Below, one piece after another: positions 21,649 to 32,900 of a DNA stretch of 64,000 nucleotides (the first letter of the stretch is position 1; each line of letters opens with the position of its first letter). Origin of the DNA: Karstenula rhodostoma CBS 690.94 (lineage: Eukaryota > Ascomycota > Dothideomycetes > Pleosporales > Didymosphaeriaceae); contig MU001498.1 of the NCBI GenBank assembly GCA_010093485.1, positions 673,697-737,696 on the forward strand, given 5' to 3'. The position numbers and the translations under genes are program-made. A model generated the notes under the pieces. It was not told the DNA's origin and searched no databases. It saw nothing but the letters and a program-made list of their open reading frames with translations.

Positions 21649-23341
21649 ATGTCCTCTTCGGAGAAGATTGAGAAAGGCGAAGAGTCGCTCAAAAGAGTCC
21701 ATATCCCGGAAATCGAGAAGACTGATCCAACATGGAACGATCCCGCCGACATCCCAGCTGAGCTGGACAAACGCATTACCCGCAAGCTCGATAGGCGGCT
21801 CATGCCATGGCTCTTCGGTCTCTGGCTCCTGGCATTCATCGATCGAAGCAACATCGGAAACGCAAAGATTGATGGCATGGTACAAGACCTGCGGCTTGAT
21901 TCTAACAAATTCAACATCGCCCTGGCTGTTTTTTACGTGCCATACATCCTCTGGGATGTTCCGAGCAACCTTGTCATCAAGCATCTGAAAGCCGGGTACT
22001 ACCTTCCTGGTAAGCCTCTTCAGACTACAGAGATACTGAGCTCATATTGATGCCGTGGCACGATAGGCCTGTTAATTGTATGGGGTCTCGTGTCGATGTG
22101 CACTGGTTTCGTCAAGAGCTATGCTGGGCTTCTGGTCGCGCGCTTCTTCCTCGGGCTGGCCGAGGGCGGCCTGCTCGGCGGTATGTTAGTGTACCTCGCC
22201 ATGTTCTATCGGCGTCATGAGATGCTGTATCGCATCACGCTCTTTTACTGTGCAGCGCCTCTCAGTGGTGCCTTTGGTGGCCTTCTTGCAACCGGTCTCG
22301 CACAAATTCATACCGGAGGCTACGACGGCTGGGTAAGTCATCGTCCTACATATCTTAGTAATTTGGCTGACATCTTAGCCTTTCATATTCTTTGTCGAAG
22401 GCGCATTGACTGTTGTCTTCGGAATAGCCGTTCTCTTTTTTCTTCCACACACTCCCAGCGAGATCAAGTTCTTCAGCCCAGAGGAGAAAGGAGCTTGCAT
22501 AGCACGTATGCGCTTGGACGCCTACGGCGCACTTGCCGCTTCCACTGTCGACGAAGAAAAGTTTGACTGGTTCTGGGTTCGCCGTGCTCTGCTCAACGTC
22601 AATACGATCGCCCTGTCCGTTGTCTTCTTCGCTATCATCACGCCCATCTACTCCTTCTCCCTCTTCCTGCCCACCATTATTCGGTCAATGGGATATAGCA
22701 GAGTGACCGCGCAGCTGTTTACCGTACCACCGAATATGGGCGCGTTCTTCGTCGTGTTATTGACGGGCTGGGGGAGCGACAAGTGGCATATGCGGGGGCC
22801 GCTGATGTTAGTTGGGTGTGCCGTGGCAATCGTCGGGTACATCATGCTCATCGCGAGTGAAAGGAGTTCGGTGCAGTACGGCGGGACATTCCTTGTTGCC
22901 GCAGGCATCTTCCCTTGCAGTCCGCTGGTTATGGGGTGGCTATCCAACAACTTGGCGCCGCATTACGTGCGGGCGACAGGAACGGGCTTCCAGATCATGA
23001 GTGAGTTGATTCATGTAAAACGGCATGACAATGCTGACGGCGCAGTTGCGAACATGGCAGCGTTCATCGCAACGTTCACGTACCTGGAAAAAGATGCGTA
23101 AGTCTGGGTGACAATCTGACAATTGAGGCTACAGACTGACGTTGAAAGGCCGCGGTATACTACGGGACATGCGATCAACATCGGTATGCTCGGTCTGGCG
23201 CTCATTTCGATTGCAGGAAATATCTGGTATTGCAAGTGGGAGAACAGAAAGCGCGCGACTGGCGAAAGAGACCATCGACTGAGAGATGAGAAGGAGGAAA
23301 GGCTAGGATATCGCCACCCACGATTCCAGTACGCGATTTGA
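21649..23341 (+). CDS. MFS transporter, anion:cation symporter (Dal5/allantoate permease-like) family
   Basis: Five exons (21649-22009, 22067-22332, 22379-23000, 23046-23097, 23149-23341) give 497 residues. Typical features are KLDRRLMPWLFGLWLLAFID in TM1, RSNIGNAKIDGM just after it, the WGLVSMCTGFVKSY and ARFFLGLAEGG helices, and the C-terminal GHAINIGMLGLALI helix, for about 12 TM segments in all. Members take up allantoate, nicotinate, pantothenate, dipeptides or similar organic anions by proton symport at the plasma membrane; the substrate cannot be told here. The last acceptor was set at 23148 (AAAG) because it restores DAPRYTTGHAIN. The CTACAG at about 23134 leads out of frame. Confidence 0.92.
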
Positions 23342-24418
23342 AGGTCACGTTGAAGTTCGAACCAGGCTGCCCGTCGCTATACGCTTATCTGTTGTTCAAC
23401 GGTTCCTGGGGTAACGCATGGCTTGCCAGAACTACCTGATAATCCAACGATGCCAATACTTCGTAAATGCGCAACTAAGAAGCAATATATTGAAGGGAGC
23501 TACAGCAGGAATTCTAATTTATGTATAGCCTTTACACTTGGATGTAGTTACCTAGGAGGCTCAGGCCGTATACGAGGCATCCGTATAGGTGAGCGGACTA
23601 TGTTCCATAATCATTCAACGTTGCTGACTACGAAGGACTCAAAGTCAACTCAGCTGCCTTATGCCCCTCTCAAGCGTGCGCCTGCCGCTAGCTGAGTTGA
23701 ATGGCGCAGCTGGCGACGTTTGCCAAGCGCTTTCTTTCGCAGTGAAGCGACCTCACTCATCGCGCACGGCGGTGCCACTCCCTTCTCGCCAGCACGGGAA
23801 TCACGAGAGCAGTAGCACCGTCGTGTTTCAGAACTGTAATTGCTATTGTTCGCTATTGTTCTCCCGCCTCGCAATTGCGGTTCACAGCGGTGATGTCGAG
23901 CTACAAGAGCTCCCATTGGCCGGCTGCCCATTCACTTTCTCAAGTGAGGACGTCGATTTTGCGGAACAGGCACCAGCAGAGCCAATGGCGACGCTTTCGT
24001 ACCCCAGCCTTCGCTTTTTGAGCTCTATCTGCCTATCAGCGTGCACAAATCGAGGACGCCGTGGGGCATACACAACGGTGAGTGCACGGATGCCGAGTGA
24101 GAGGGAGCATTTTCGAGCTTCATCACCCCTCCAGGAGGCTGGGGGACCCACAGGACGTCTTCAAGAAGAGTTTCCAGGCCGTCTGCTCCTTCGACTCGAT
24201 CATACACTTGCCCATTGTTCACTTGAGCTTTCGAACAAACCTCCAGCCTTCTGTCTACTTTGGCGTTCGCGTCAGCTACTTCTGCTACTCCAAGCATATC
24301 TCTTTTGACTTCACGTCTATCTACGTCTATTACGACGTCTACTTTGTCAGACTTCCAGCCTCTTCGCTGCCACTGCTACTTCTCCTTGTCGCGTTCGACG
24401 CAAACGTAGCAATTCGCC
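23342..24418. other. Intergenic region with pyrimidine-rich promoter
   Basis: No gene is supported in this 1.08 kb. The overlapping frames at 23659-24426 are on both strands and have no motif. The 120 bp before the ATG at 24419 are strongly CT-rich (CTTCTGCTACTCC, CTACGTCTATTACG), which is typical of well-expressed fungal promoters. Confidence 0.45.
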
Positions 24419-26725
24419 ATGGCTAAGTCTACTATGGCCAAGACCAAGACCAAGGCCAAGTCCAAGTCCACCATCCGTTGCACTTGCGACCCGAATGACC
24501 TTCTCTTCGACAAGTGTGCATGCGGTAAGACCCAGCCCAACACCTCCGGCGACGGCGAGAGCTGGATCGATGACTACACCACCCTGTATGACGAGGAGAC
24601 GCCCGATAACAACGGTCTCGCGCTTTCTGGTGAGGGTGCCGGCTTGAACAATTCGACCGAGCTCTCCAGTCGTGAGTCGTCCATCGGCCACGGAGTCCAG
24701 GATGCCCACCAGGACGAGGACCCGCTGGACTGGGAGTTCGAGATCGGCAACAACTTCCATGGTATTGGCGATGACTACGATCCTTGCGCAGACGTCCTAA
24801 AGAGTATGACTGAGCACTTCGACAACAATCCGCGCCCTCAGGATGGCCAGCACACCGATCTCAGCAACAACAGTCCGATTCAGCAGGACAGCCAGTACAC
24901 CGAGTGCAACAACAGTCCGATTCAGCAGGACAGCCAGTACACCGAGTGCGACAACACTCTAGACGAGCAAGTGATGCAGAATACCTCTGGTTTGTTCGCG
25001 CAAAATTTCTCCAACCCGTTCGAATTCTCTCAGGAGCGCGCCGACTACAACAACATCATGAACGCTTCCAGTGGCTTCGGTGACTTCGGCAACTCCAGCG
25101 TTGGCATCTTCTCCCCCACGGATGGCTTGACGCAGCCTATCAACACTACCGCCCAGCATCTTTCTCCAGTGGGCCTCGATAATTTGGACTTCAGCATGGA
25201 CTTCAGCAAAGTGGACTTCAGCAACTTCACCTTCGACCCCAACGCCAACGTCTTCGGTAGTGGATCTATGAACATCAACATCGGCAACGGCTCTGAGGTC
25301 GGCTCCTTCAGCAATGGACCCAATGTCATCGGCTTCGTTGATTCACCCCAGATGCCCATGTCCGCTCAGTCTGGCGCCACTTTCTCTAACACCGACCGCG
25401 CTGCCGTTGACCAGTCCCAGAACCAGGCCAACTTCTCAGGACATAGTAACCGCAAGGCTCCGACCCAGTCCCTTATATCTCAGCGTCCCGTCAACCAGCC
25501 TCAGATGCTCACTGCTGCGAACAAGAAGAAGCAACAGCAGAACCTAGACGACGCCTTTGAGCGCGACCGAGCCATGGCTCGTGCCAACGTTCACACCGCT
25601 CGAGAATCCGGACAAGACCTCTTTGGAGTTTACCAGAAGACTCAGCAATCTGCCCAGCGCTTCTCTACCTCTGCGTTCCCGGCCGTTCCTGCTACCCAGA
25701 GGCTTTCCGCCAACCAACTCGGCAAACAGCCCGTTGTGCAGCAGCCCTTCAGCTCTCCCACCGAGCGCACTCCGCTTTCTGCCAATCAACTCGGCAAGCA
25801 GCCCGTTGTGCAGCAGCCCTTCAGCTCTCCCGCCGAGCGCACTCCGCTTTCTGCCAATCAACTCGGCAAGCAGCCCGTTGTGCAGCAGCCCTTCAGCTCT
25901 CCCGCCGAGCGCACTCTGCTTTCCGCCAACCAACTCGGCAAGCAGCCCGTTCGTCAAACCACACTCAGCTCTCCCGCCGGACCCACGCCTTCCAGGAAGC
26001 GCACCCGTCCTGCCGACATCCAGGTCCCCTCCCAGGCGCCCAAGCGCGCGCGTACCGACGCTTCCATTCGCCCTCCCGTCGCCGATGAGGTCGAGTCAAA
26101 TACCATCATCCGCGGTCGCATGGTCAGCGAGCTCCTGAAGACCGAATGGCTCGACATGACACACGTCGAGAAGGCGCGCCTCATTCTGCCCATGATCTCG
26201 GGCACGCACCCCCTCCAGTTCGAGAAGGACGAGATGTCGCACGGACTTTCCTATGGAGCCGCACGCCAGCGCAAGGCCCTCGACAAGACCATGAAGCTGA
26301 GCGCCGCCGCCGTCGCCGACTCCCGCGCTGCCATTGCCAAGAAGACACCTGTTCCTGCCGAGGACCTCGACGAGGATGACGAGGAGGCCATGCTCGAGGC
26401 GCGTCTGGCTGAGATCCAGGCTAAGAAGAAGGCCAAAGCCGCTGAGGAGAAGCGCCAGCGTACCAACGACAAGCGCGCGGCTACCATGCGGCGTAAGCGC
26501 CTCGAGGAGAAGGACATCAAGGAGAAGGCGAAGCAGGATGCTGAGGAGCAGAAGAAGAAGGATAAGGCCGAGGAGCAGCGCAAGGCGGAGGAGGAGCAGC
26601 AGAGGCTGGCCGAGGAGCAGCAGAGGCTGGCCGAGGAGCAGCAGAGGCTGGCTGAGGAGCAGTTCAGGTTCCAGAACCCGTATGCCCACTTGGGCTACAT
26701 GTCTGTCCAGCCTTTTGGACCTTAG
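24419..26725 (+). CDS. Large repeat-containing, mostly disordered protein of unknown function
   Basis: A single exon of 768 codons. The N-terminus is Lys/Thr-rich and followed by a small Cys cluster (CTCDPNDLLFDKCACGK), which may bind metal or be incidental. Residues ~40-360 are Asn/Gln/Ser/Asp-rich with two copies of a 14-residue repeat. Four copies of a 24-residue repeat (LSANQLGKQPVVQQPFSSP core) follow at ~429-524. A basic RKRTRP..PKRART stretch near 525-545 looks like a bipartite nuclear signal. A short conserved-looking helical region (LLKTEWLDMTHVEKARLILP) comes next, then a long Glu/Lys/Arg coiled coil ending in QQRLAEE repeats. I do not recognise the family. Nuclear location is inferred from the basic cluster only. 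Confidence 0.8.
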   Translation: MAKSTMAKTKTKAKSKSTIRCTCDPNDLLFDKCACGKTQPNTSGDGESWIDDYTTLYDEETPDNNGLALSGEGAGLNNSTELSSRESSIGHGVQDAHQDEDPLDWEFEIGNNFHGIGDDYDPCADVLKSMTEHFDNNPRPQDGQHTDLSNNSPIQQDSQYTECNNSPIQQDSQYTECDNTLDEQVMQNTSGLFAQNFSNPFEFSQERADYNNIMNASSGFGDFGNSSVGIFSPTDGLTQPINTTAQHLSPVGLDNLDFSMDFSKVDFSNFTFDPNANVFGSGSMNINIGNGSEVGSFSNGPNVIGFVDSPQMPMSAQSGATFSNTDRAAVDQSQNQANFSGHSNRKAPTQSLISQRPVNQPQMLTAANKKKQQQNLDDAFERDRAMARANVHTARESGQDLFGVYQKTQQSAQRFSTSAFPAVPATQRLSANQLGKQPVVQQPFSSPTERTPLSANQLGKQPVVQQPFSSPAERTPLSANQLGKQPVVQQPFSSPAERTLLSANQLGKQPVRQTTLSSPAGPTPSRKRTRPADIQVPSQAPKRARTDASIRPPVADEVESNTIIRGRMVSELLKTEWLDMTHVEKARLILPMISGTHPLQFEKDEMSHGLSYGAARQRKALDKTMKLSAAAVADSRAAIAKKTPVPAEDLDEDDEEAMLEARLAEIQAKKKAKAAEEKRQRTNDKRAATMRRKRLEEKDIKEKAKQDAEEQKKKDKAEEQRKAEEEQQRLAEEQQRLAEEQQRLAEEQFRFQNPYAHLGYMSVQPFGP
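24866..24949 (+). repeat. 42-bp in-frame tandem repeat, two copies
   Basis: Each copy encodes NNSPIQQDSQYTEC (24866-24907 and 24908-24949). The copies are nearly identical at DNA level, suggesting recent duplication inside the 24419 gene. Confidence 0.9.
25703..25990 (+). repeat. 72-bp in-frame tandem repeat, four copies
   Basis: Units start at 25703, 25775, 25847 and 25919. Each encodes 24 residues beginning LSANQLGKQP. The second and third are almost identical; the fourth has diverged at its 3' half. Copy number is likely to vary between strains. Confidence 0.92.
26597..26659 (+). repeat. 21-bp in-frame tandem repeat, three copies
   Basis: Three units encode QQRLAEE heptads and extend the C-terminal coiled coil of the 24419 product. 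Confidence 0.9.
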
Positions 26726-27194
26726 ATGAGTTGGCTGGTGTGAGGGTGGTGTGATGGATGGCGGGTGCTGGTTTGCGGGCGGATTGGCACTGGTCGTGAT
26801 TGTGAGCTTGGTCATGATGAATACTCTACTTAGTAGGGACTATGGATACTTCAAAATCGAAAGAAAAAAAGCAAATCTCGTGTTCAAGTGACTGTGATGT
26901 GATGTAAGTGGGTTCAGATCTCGTTGCTTCCGATATAACTATTGCATACATGATTCCAAAGTATAAGTACAACACCTGAGAACCACGACTCCAAAACATA
27001 AATACACCACCTGCGTAGTCGTGAAATCATACATGCACCACGTACTCTTTATTTACCCAACGTCCATACACGGCGCTGAATTCCCAGCTCCCGCATCGCC
27101 CCAGGCCCAGCCCAGCCTGCCCTGGTACATCCCGAAATCTCGAAAGACCGAGTGCTGCCCCAAGCCCCCTCCAGCAGCCCCCTACACCGGCTTC
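26726..27194. other. Convergent intergenic region
   Basis: This 469-bp gap lies between two 3' ends. A direct partial repeat (CAACACCTGAGAACCACGACTCCAA against CACCACCTGCGTAGTCGTGAAATC) is too weak to call. There is no coding signal. Confidence 0.45.
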
Positions 27195-28499
27195 TCACTG
27201 CGCATACACAATGCCCACGACCTTCCGCCTGATCTTCCTCGGCGGCGGCAGCACCACATGCTTGCACGCATTCCGCACCTCCTTGTTGGGCGCAGTCGTC
27301 GCGGGGAGCGTGGCTTTCTCCTGTGGGGGTGACGCCGGGGGGGTTGGCGGGAGTTTGTTTGCGTGCTGCAGCTTCTGCGGCTTCTTTTGCGGCTTGTCTT
27401 CCTTCTTCAGCGCCTTTTCTTCTTTCTTCTGCATCTTAGCGTCCTGCTTGCCCGCTTTCTTCAGCGCGCGCCGTGCGTCCTGCGCTTTTTGGTCGTCGAC
27501 GTTGCGCTGGAGAGCGGCTTTCTGGGCGTCGAGGTCGCGGGATTGGCGCGCGAGTTTGTCCTGCAGGTCCTGGATTGCGGCGGCGGAGCCTGCCTTGCCG
27601 GCCTCCAGCGCCTGCAGCTTCGCGGCGTATTCTTGCTTGCTGGCTTCGAGCTCCTGGAGCTTGGCGTCGGATGCGTTCTTGGTGTCCTGTAGGTCCTTGA
27701 GTTTCGCGTCGGACGCTTTCTTCGTATCCTGTAGTTCTTTCAGCTGCGCGTCGGATGCTTTCTTGGTATCCTCGAACTCCTTGAGCTTCGCGTCCGACGT
27801 CTTCTTGCTAGCTTCCAGCTCCTCGATCTTCGCATCGGCCGCCTTCTTGCTGTCGCTGGCGGCGCCGGATGCGCTGGTGTTGGGCCCAAAACTCCCGTCC
27901 GCGGGCAAAAAGTACCACGTCAGGCAGAACTGGTTCGGCTGCTCCCACTGCCACATGTGGACCTTCATGCTCTGGCCCTTCGCGACCCTGATCCCCTGGA
28001 AGTGGTTCAAAAACACATTCGGGTACTCGACAGGCGACAAGCGGCACGCGCCGGGCGCGGTGACGTTGTTGATGTCGAGTTTCCACCATTGCTTTGCGCC
28101 GGTGCCGACGGTGGCCCAGTTGCCGCCGCCGTTGGCGTGGAGGTACTCGTTGTTGGAGAGGCAGCGGAGGGCGATGATGTTTGGGGCGTCGCCTTGTTCG
28201 GCAACCCATTTTTGGGGGAGGTCCTGGTCGCCGCGGTTTTGGGCGACGACACCGGAGGGTTGGCCGTTGGGGGAGCGCGCGAGGACCATGCCCTGCGGGT
28301 GTCAGTGGGAGGCAATAAAAAGAGAAGGGACGGTCGAGGTATGGACAAATTGACTGTACAAGTAGACTCTAGAACTCTGGTGCATTACCTATGCCTCCTG
28401 ATGGAGGCGATTGTAGACTGCGTGTTTCATGTCGAGCTTGTGCTCAAGTTCACTTACATGGGCGACGCTGGTGATGTAGAACTGAGATTCCTCAGCCAT
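27195..28499 (-). CDS. Protein with beta-trefoil-like N-terminal domain and Lys-rich coiled-coil repeat tail
   Basis: Two exons, 28499-28458 (MAEESQFYITSVAH) and 28292-27195, join to 379 residues across a 165-bp intron with GTAAGT and CCGCAG sites. Residues ~8-150 alternate short hydrophobic strands with turns and contain LRCLSNNEYLHANGGGNW and a QWWKLD strand. This resembles fascin, ricin-B or other beta-trefoil proteins; it is a guess from pattern. From ~165 a 14-residue heptad-like repeat (KKASDAKLKELQDT and variants) occurs about six times, followed by a Lys/Gln-rich region and a basic tail. There is no signal peptide or TM segment, so it is probably cytosolic. The long first intron makes the small first exon less certain than the rest. 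Confidence 0.72.
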
Positions 28500-29082
28500 G
28501 ATTGCGGTGTAAATTTGTTCGAATATGGATGTATCGGAGTCGAGAAAGTGACGAAGAGACAGAATCAATCACGAGCCACGTATGTAAGGAGCTCAAATCC
28601 CCTCGGAGCGAATCTACACCTCATCATAACTTTGACTTTGGAGGACGTCACACCACATGAGAGATGCCCCAGAGATCCGGACCGCCCCACATCAATGGAG
28701 CCCCCTACATGATGGTCTTAACCTCTGCGAACGAACCATGGCTGATGGAGCGCATCCACGCGTAGATGGTGGCGCTAGATGCAGGGCCAGGGAGACGGCG
28801 TCGACGTCCCCGCTTTGTTCGCCGGATGTGAGATGATGGACCATGCTTGTCAATGCCAGACCTTCTCGAGAACGAACAAGCGGGGTGCGGGAATATGGTC
28901 CGGCGACGCGTCATCGATGGTGCGCGGGTTGGGGCGGAGAGATGCTGCGACTCGATGATAATATGATTGAGTGTCTCTTTAGACCTACATACATCCTGTG
29001 AGGGTTAGCTGCGGCATGCGGAACCCTCCACGACGTACCTGATCTGGTGGCGGCACGGGTCTCTGCAATGTTAGCAAGCGCA

Positions 29083-29118
29083 TAGGATGATAAATTGTAG
29101 TAGGATAATAAATTGTAG
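29083..29118. repeat. 18-bp tandem repeat, two copies
   Basis: TAGGATGATAAATTGTAG is followed directly by a copy with one mismatch. The copies are A/T-rich and sit in a non-coding region. Confidence 0.85.
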
Positions 29119-29606
29119 TAAAAGCCGTTCTCTAGAAACACTTGGAGAAGATTCCGACCACGGCCGGCTCCTGTTTGTTCCAGTCGCGCGCATGTTGCTG
29201 TTGTGCGACCCGGTGCTGGCCAATGGGAGAAAGCACCCCGCGTCCATGGCGCGCTAGCGTGTGATCATCCCACGCCCCCCACGATATTGGTCTACAACTT
29301 CAATGTCACGCTCGCAGAGCAGGCAAACCGACAAATCAAGCTTGGAGGACCAACTTGCCTGAAAACTGGACGAGATAGGCGCTGAGCGATCGTTGCCGGC
29401 ATCACATGCACGAACAAGATGGAAGGCAGCCCCACCTGTGCCGTTTCTATGCGTGCATCGTGCGCAGGTGAAAAGAGCAACGGCTTCATAGGCATTCGAG
29501 ACGCTCAGTATGCTGCCGAAGACAGACAATTCAGGACCTGCCATGCGTAGGGCGGTTGCGAGATCTTTTGCAATGCGGTTGCTCCCACTGAAGTCACAAT
29601 ATCACC

Positions 29607-29633
29607 ATCTCACCCCCTCACCCCCTCACCCCA
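29607..29633. repeat. CTCACCCC-type simple repeat
   Basis: Three consecutive CTCACCCC(C) units lie about 355 bp before the MYND gene start. They are a pyrimidine-rich promoter-type run. Confidence 0.7.
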
Positions 29634-29986
29634 AGTTCATCAATAATAGAGTACAGCCATGCAGTTGTTCCTGCCGCCGCGAAGAACTCAAGTCAGTTCG
29701 GCTGTTGCAAACGTTCAAACAGCGCAGCAAACGATGATCGCCAACCGCATACTCTCACTTCTACAAAAAATGGATTTTCCAAGGGTTCCAAGGTTGATGG
29801 ACCCAACAACCACAGACAGCGGTACTCAAGGATTTTCACTCCGCACCTGCCTTGAGCTGTCCACCCTCCCTTTAATTTTTCTCATTACGCGCGGTTACCT
29901 CTCCCTTAAGAATCGACCGTTCGATCGACCGCACGAACACGAGAAGAAGTACTGGACCATCTCCGACACGCACGCAGACAACAGAT

Positions 29987-32900
29987 ATGACCCAACAAGG
30001 GTTCGGCTATACATCGATTTACAAGGGCCATGTGAGTAGTACATTTGAGACGTAATGGCCACAGAAGTGTTGTTGGCCTTACATCTCCTCGGGCCGACAG
30101 AGGGATCTCGTGCTAACGAGGTTTGTGGCGTAGGAGGTACATCCGCACGGCGGATTCAAGAACTTTGTGAAAGACGTCCATCAGCACGCAAAGCACTACG
30201 GCTACTGGCAGTTTGGTGGACAAGGAAATATTCAACACAATGAGGCCATAGCGTTTAGCTTAGGTTTCCACGCCCCCGAGCAGTTGCTCAGTGCTTACAA
30301 CCACGGCACACGTAACCACTGGCACGAGGAAATCATATTGACATGGATAGCCGGAAACACAGACCCCTACCAGGTGACTCGTGTCGGCACTGCTGGGCAA
30401 CATATGGCCACCATTGCTGAAGAAAGGAAAGTGTTGGGCTTTCCGCCGCTACTAGCGCATGAGATACCGGTGAGTAAGGTGGACTCCGGAGCACTGTACG
30501 CTTTAACACGAGGAATATCGCTACCTATAATCAAGGTGTATGACGGAACACTGCTAATGTTCTTCAGTTCTATCCGATATCCTTCGAACCCGCGCTTCAT
30601 GCACACCGACAAGGTAGATATCATGATCGATCACTGGTCTCGCCGCATCCGCCAATCCCTAAAACACTCTCTGGCTCTTTTCAATCCGAAAGCCACAAGG
30701 CACATCCAATGTCTAACGTTTGGGAGGGCCCGCAGGGACCAAGGCCAGGCAATGTCCCATCAGCAAGTGCACTTCAGAATCTGCCGCCCCCACCTCCGAC
30801 ATACCATTCCATGGGCCCATTCGGTACAGCACCTATGGCCCCGGCTCAAACCACTCCCGTACCATCACTACACCAGCAAAATCATGCCAGGGAAGGATAT
30901 AATGTTATCTTTTCATCCACACAGGCGCACAACCCGTCGCTGATCGCGCAGAGTCGAGCCCGCACGGCTGCCCTCATTGCAATTGCACACGAAGAGACTG
31001 CCGCTGCCTGTGCGGCTGCGCAGCGGGATTTGGTGAACATACCGCTTTGTAAACGGAAGGCGGGACCAACACACGCAGGCCAACCGCCGCCGATGCAGCG
31101 ACATGGGCACCTGCCTGGAAGCAGGGCCGCTGGAACCACACCGTCCGCTCCAATCTTCATCCCAGGTGGAAGAAGTACTCCATCTTCATCTCCATTATTC
31201 ATCCCAACAAATTCACACACCACGGCATCGGCCCCAGTTTTCTTCCCAGATACACCGCGCCTACAACCTACTGATTTGGCACCGGTATATACCCAAAGAA
31301 CACGGTCTAAAGAGATCGCGGGCCCATCAAAGATCCAACAACGTCCATCGCCAAACTCCCAGTCGAGTGTAGCAACCCATGTTACACACTCACCCCATTT
31401 TAATCAGCATCCCCAACGTGTACCCAATCCACTTGCTCTGCCTCAGCCAAACGCTAAATTATACCAATTATCATATCCGTCTCGACGTGTTTCACCATCA
31501 GGTGCTTCGCGTCTTTCAACCAACCCTCCACCACTTTTCTCACCTCGGGGCATGCCTTCTCCAACCAATGCGGCTTTCTCGGCCGGGTTCCCGCATACTC
31601 CTCAGCCACAGAATCAGCACGGTCTTACAAATGTTTCAGAAACCAGTGCGTCCAGCGCAGCGCACTTTGAGGCAAACACACATCGAGACACCCCTGTTTT
31701 ATCAGCGGTTCCAACCGACGAGGCTCTTTTCGGTCAGGAAATAAAACCCTTACTTAAATCCACTACCTTAGTACCTCCCGCTAAAGTGACATCCCAGCAA
31801 GACTTGCAAATGACACTGGACTCCTGCGACGGCACAGACACAGAAGCAGGACCAGCACTATCGGCGTCGGAACAGGAAAAAGTGGCATATCAGCTTTTTG
31901 ACGAGATTTCGGAAAGTTGTGCGAATATAGCGAAAGAGCCAAATCCGCCAGACACGGTGAACAACGGCGATTATAGTTCCCAGGACCAGCAACAAGATGT
32001 TGGAGGACAGCCATTGGCAAGGGGTTCATCGACGGTGGTCCACGATACTACAACAGCTGCTCAACGTTCGGGAATGACACTAGCCCGCTGTGAAAACATC
32101 AACACAGAAGCGGATTCAGCATTGACAACAGATCACCCTGACCGGGAACTAAACAGATCGTTGACTCTTCGCGATGATCCGCTAGCCCTGACACAACGTG
32201 CGGCAGTAAAACCCAAAGAAACTAATTCGACTAGCATTGCAGAAGAGAAATCACCAAATCCCACATCTTCAATCACGTTGCCCAACCAAGGTCGTGGCGT
32301 GGGAGATCAGCAACAGAAAAAAGGTGAAAATTCGGCTGCCGACCCGAGACTTATATGCGGTAAATGCAAACGTGTCCCCCGAAAATCTGGAGTCTGGACT
32401 GTCCATTGCAGTGGCTGCAAAGACGTCTGGTACTGCGGCTCTTCCTGCCAGCGTGCAGCTTGGAAGTCCCATGCTGCGGCCTGCAAGAAGACGGAACAGC
32501 CTCAATCGCCATTACTGAATATTTCTACCGAGGCGCCGGAGCTTGGAGCTCGTTACGACCCCGATGACGAATTCAACACGGCCTTGATGCCTTTGAGCGA
32601 GAATGTGCCTTGCATGATATGCGAAGGAACGCAGGATCATCAACCTGGCTGTATGGCTGCAGGTGAGTATTGCGCATGTCCTTTCGCAAGCAGTGACCTT
32701 GTCTGTATGGCTCGCATTATATGGAAGGAAAGTGTGAGCATACGTGTCTTCGGTGGACTGTCACCTCCACCATTGTTCATGGCATCATGAACTCGTTTCA
32801 CACCTTTTACAAAAAAACTGACCTCCCCGTGCAGAATTCCAATTCGGCCCAGTCCCAGAATACAACGAAGTCATGCTCGAAGAGATACGGAGGCGCGTGG

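Larger units (their letters stand above)
28500..29986. other. Divergent intergenic region, 1.5 kb
   Basis: No supported gene. Small frames on both strands lack motifs. The plus frame at 29659-30039 overlaps the start of the MYND gene and is read as its leader. Two simple repeats lie here (separate entries). Confidence 0.45.
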
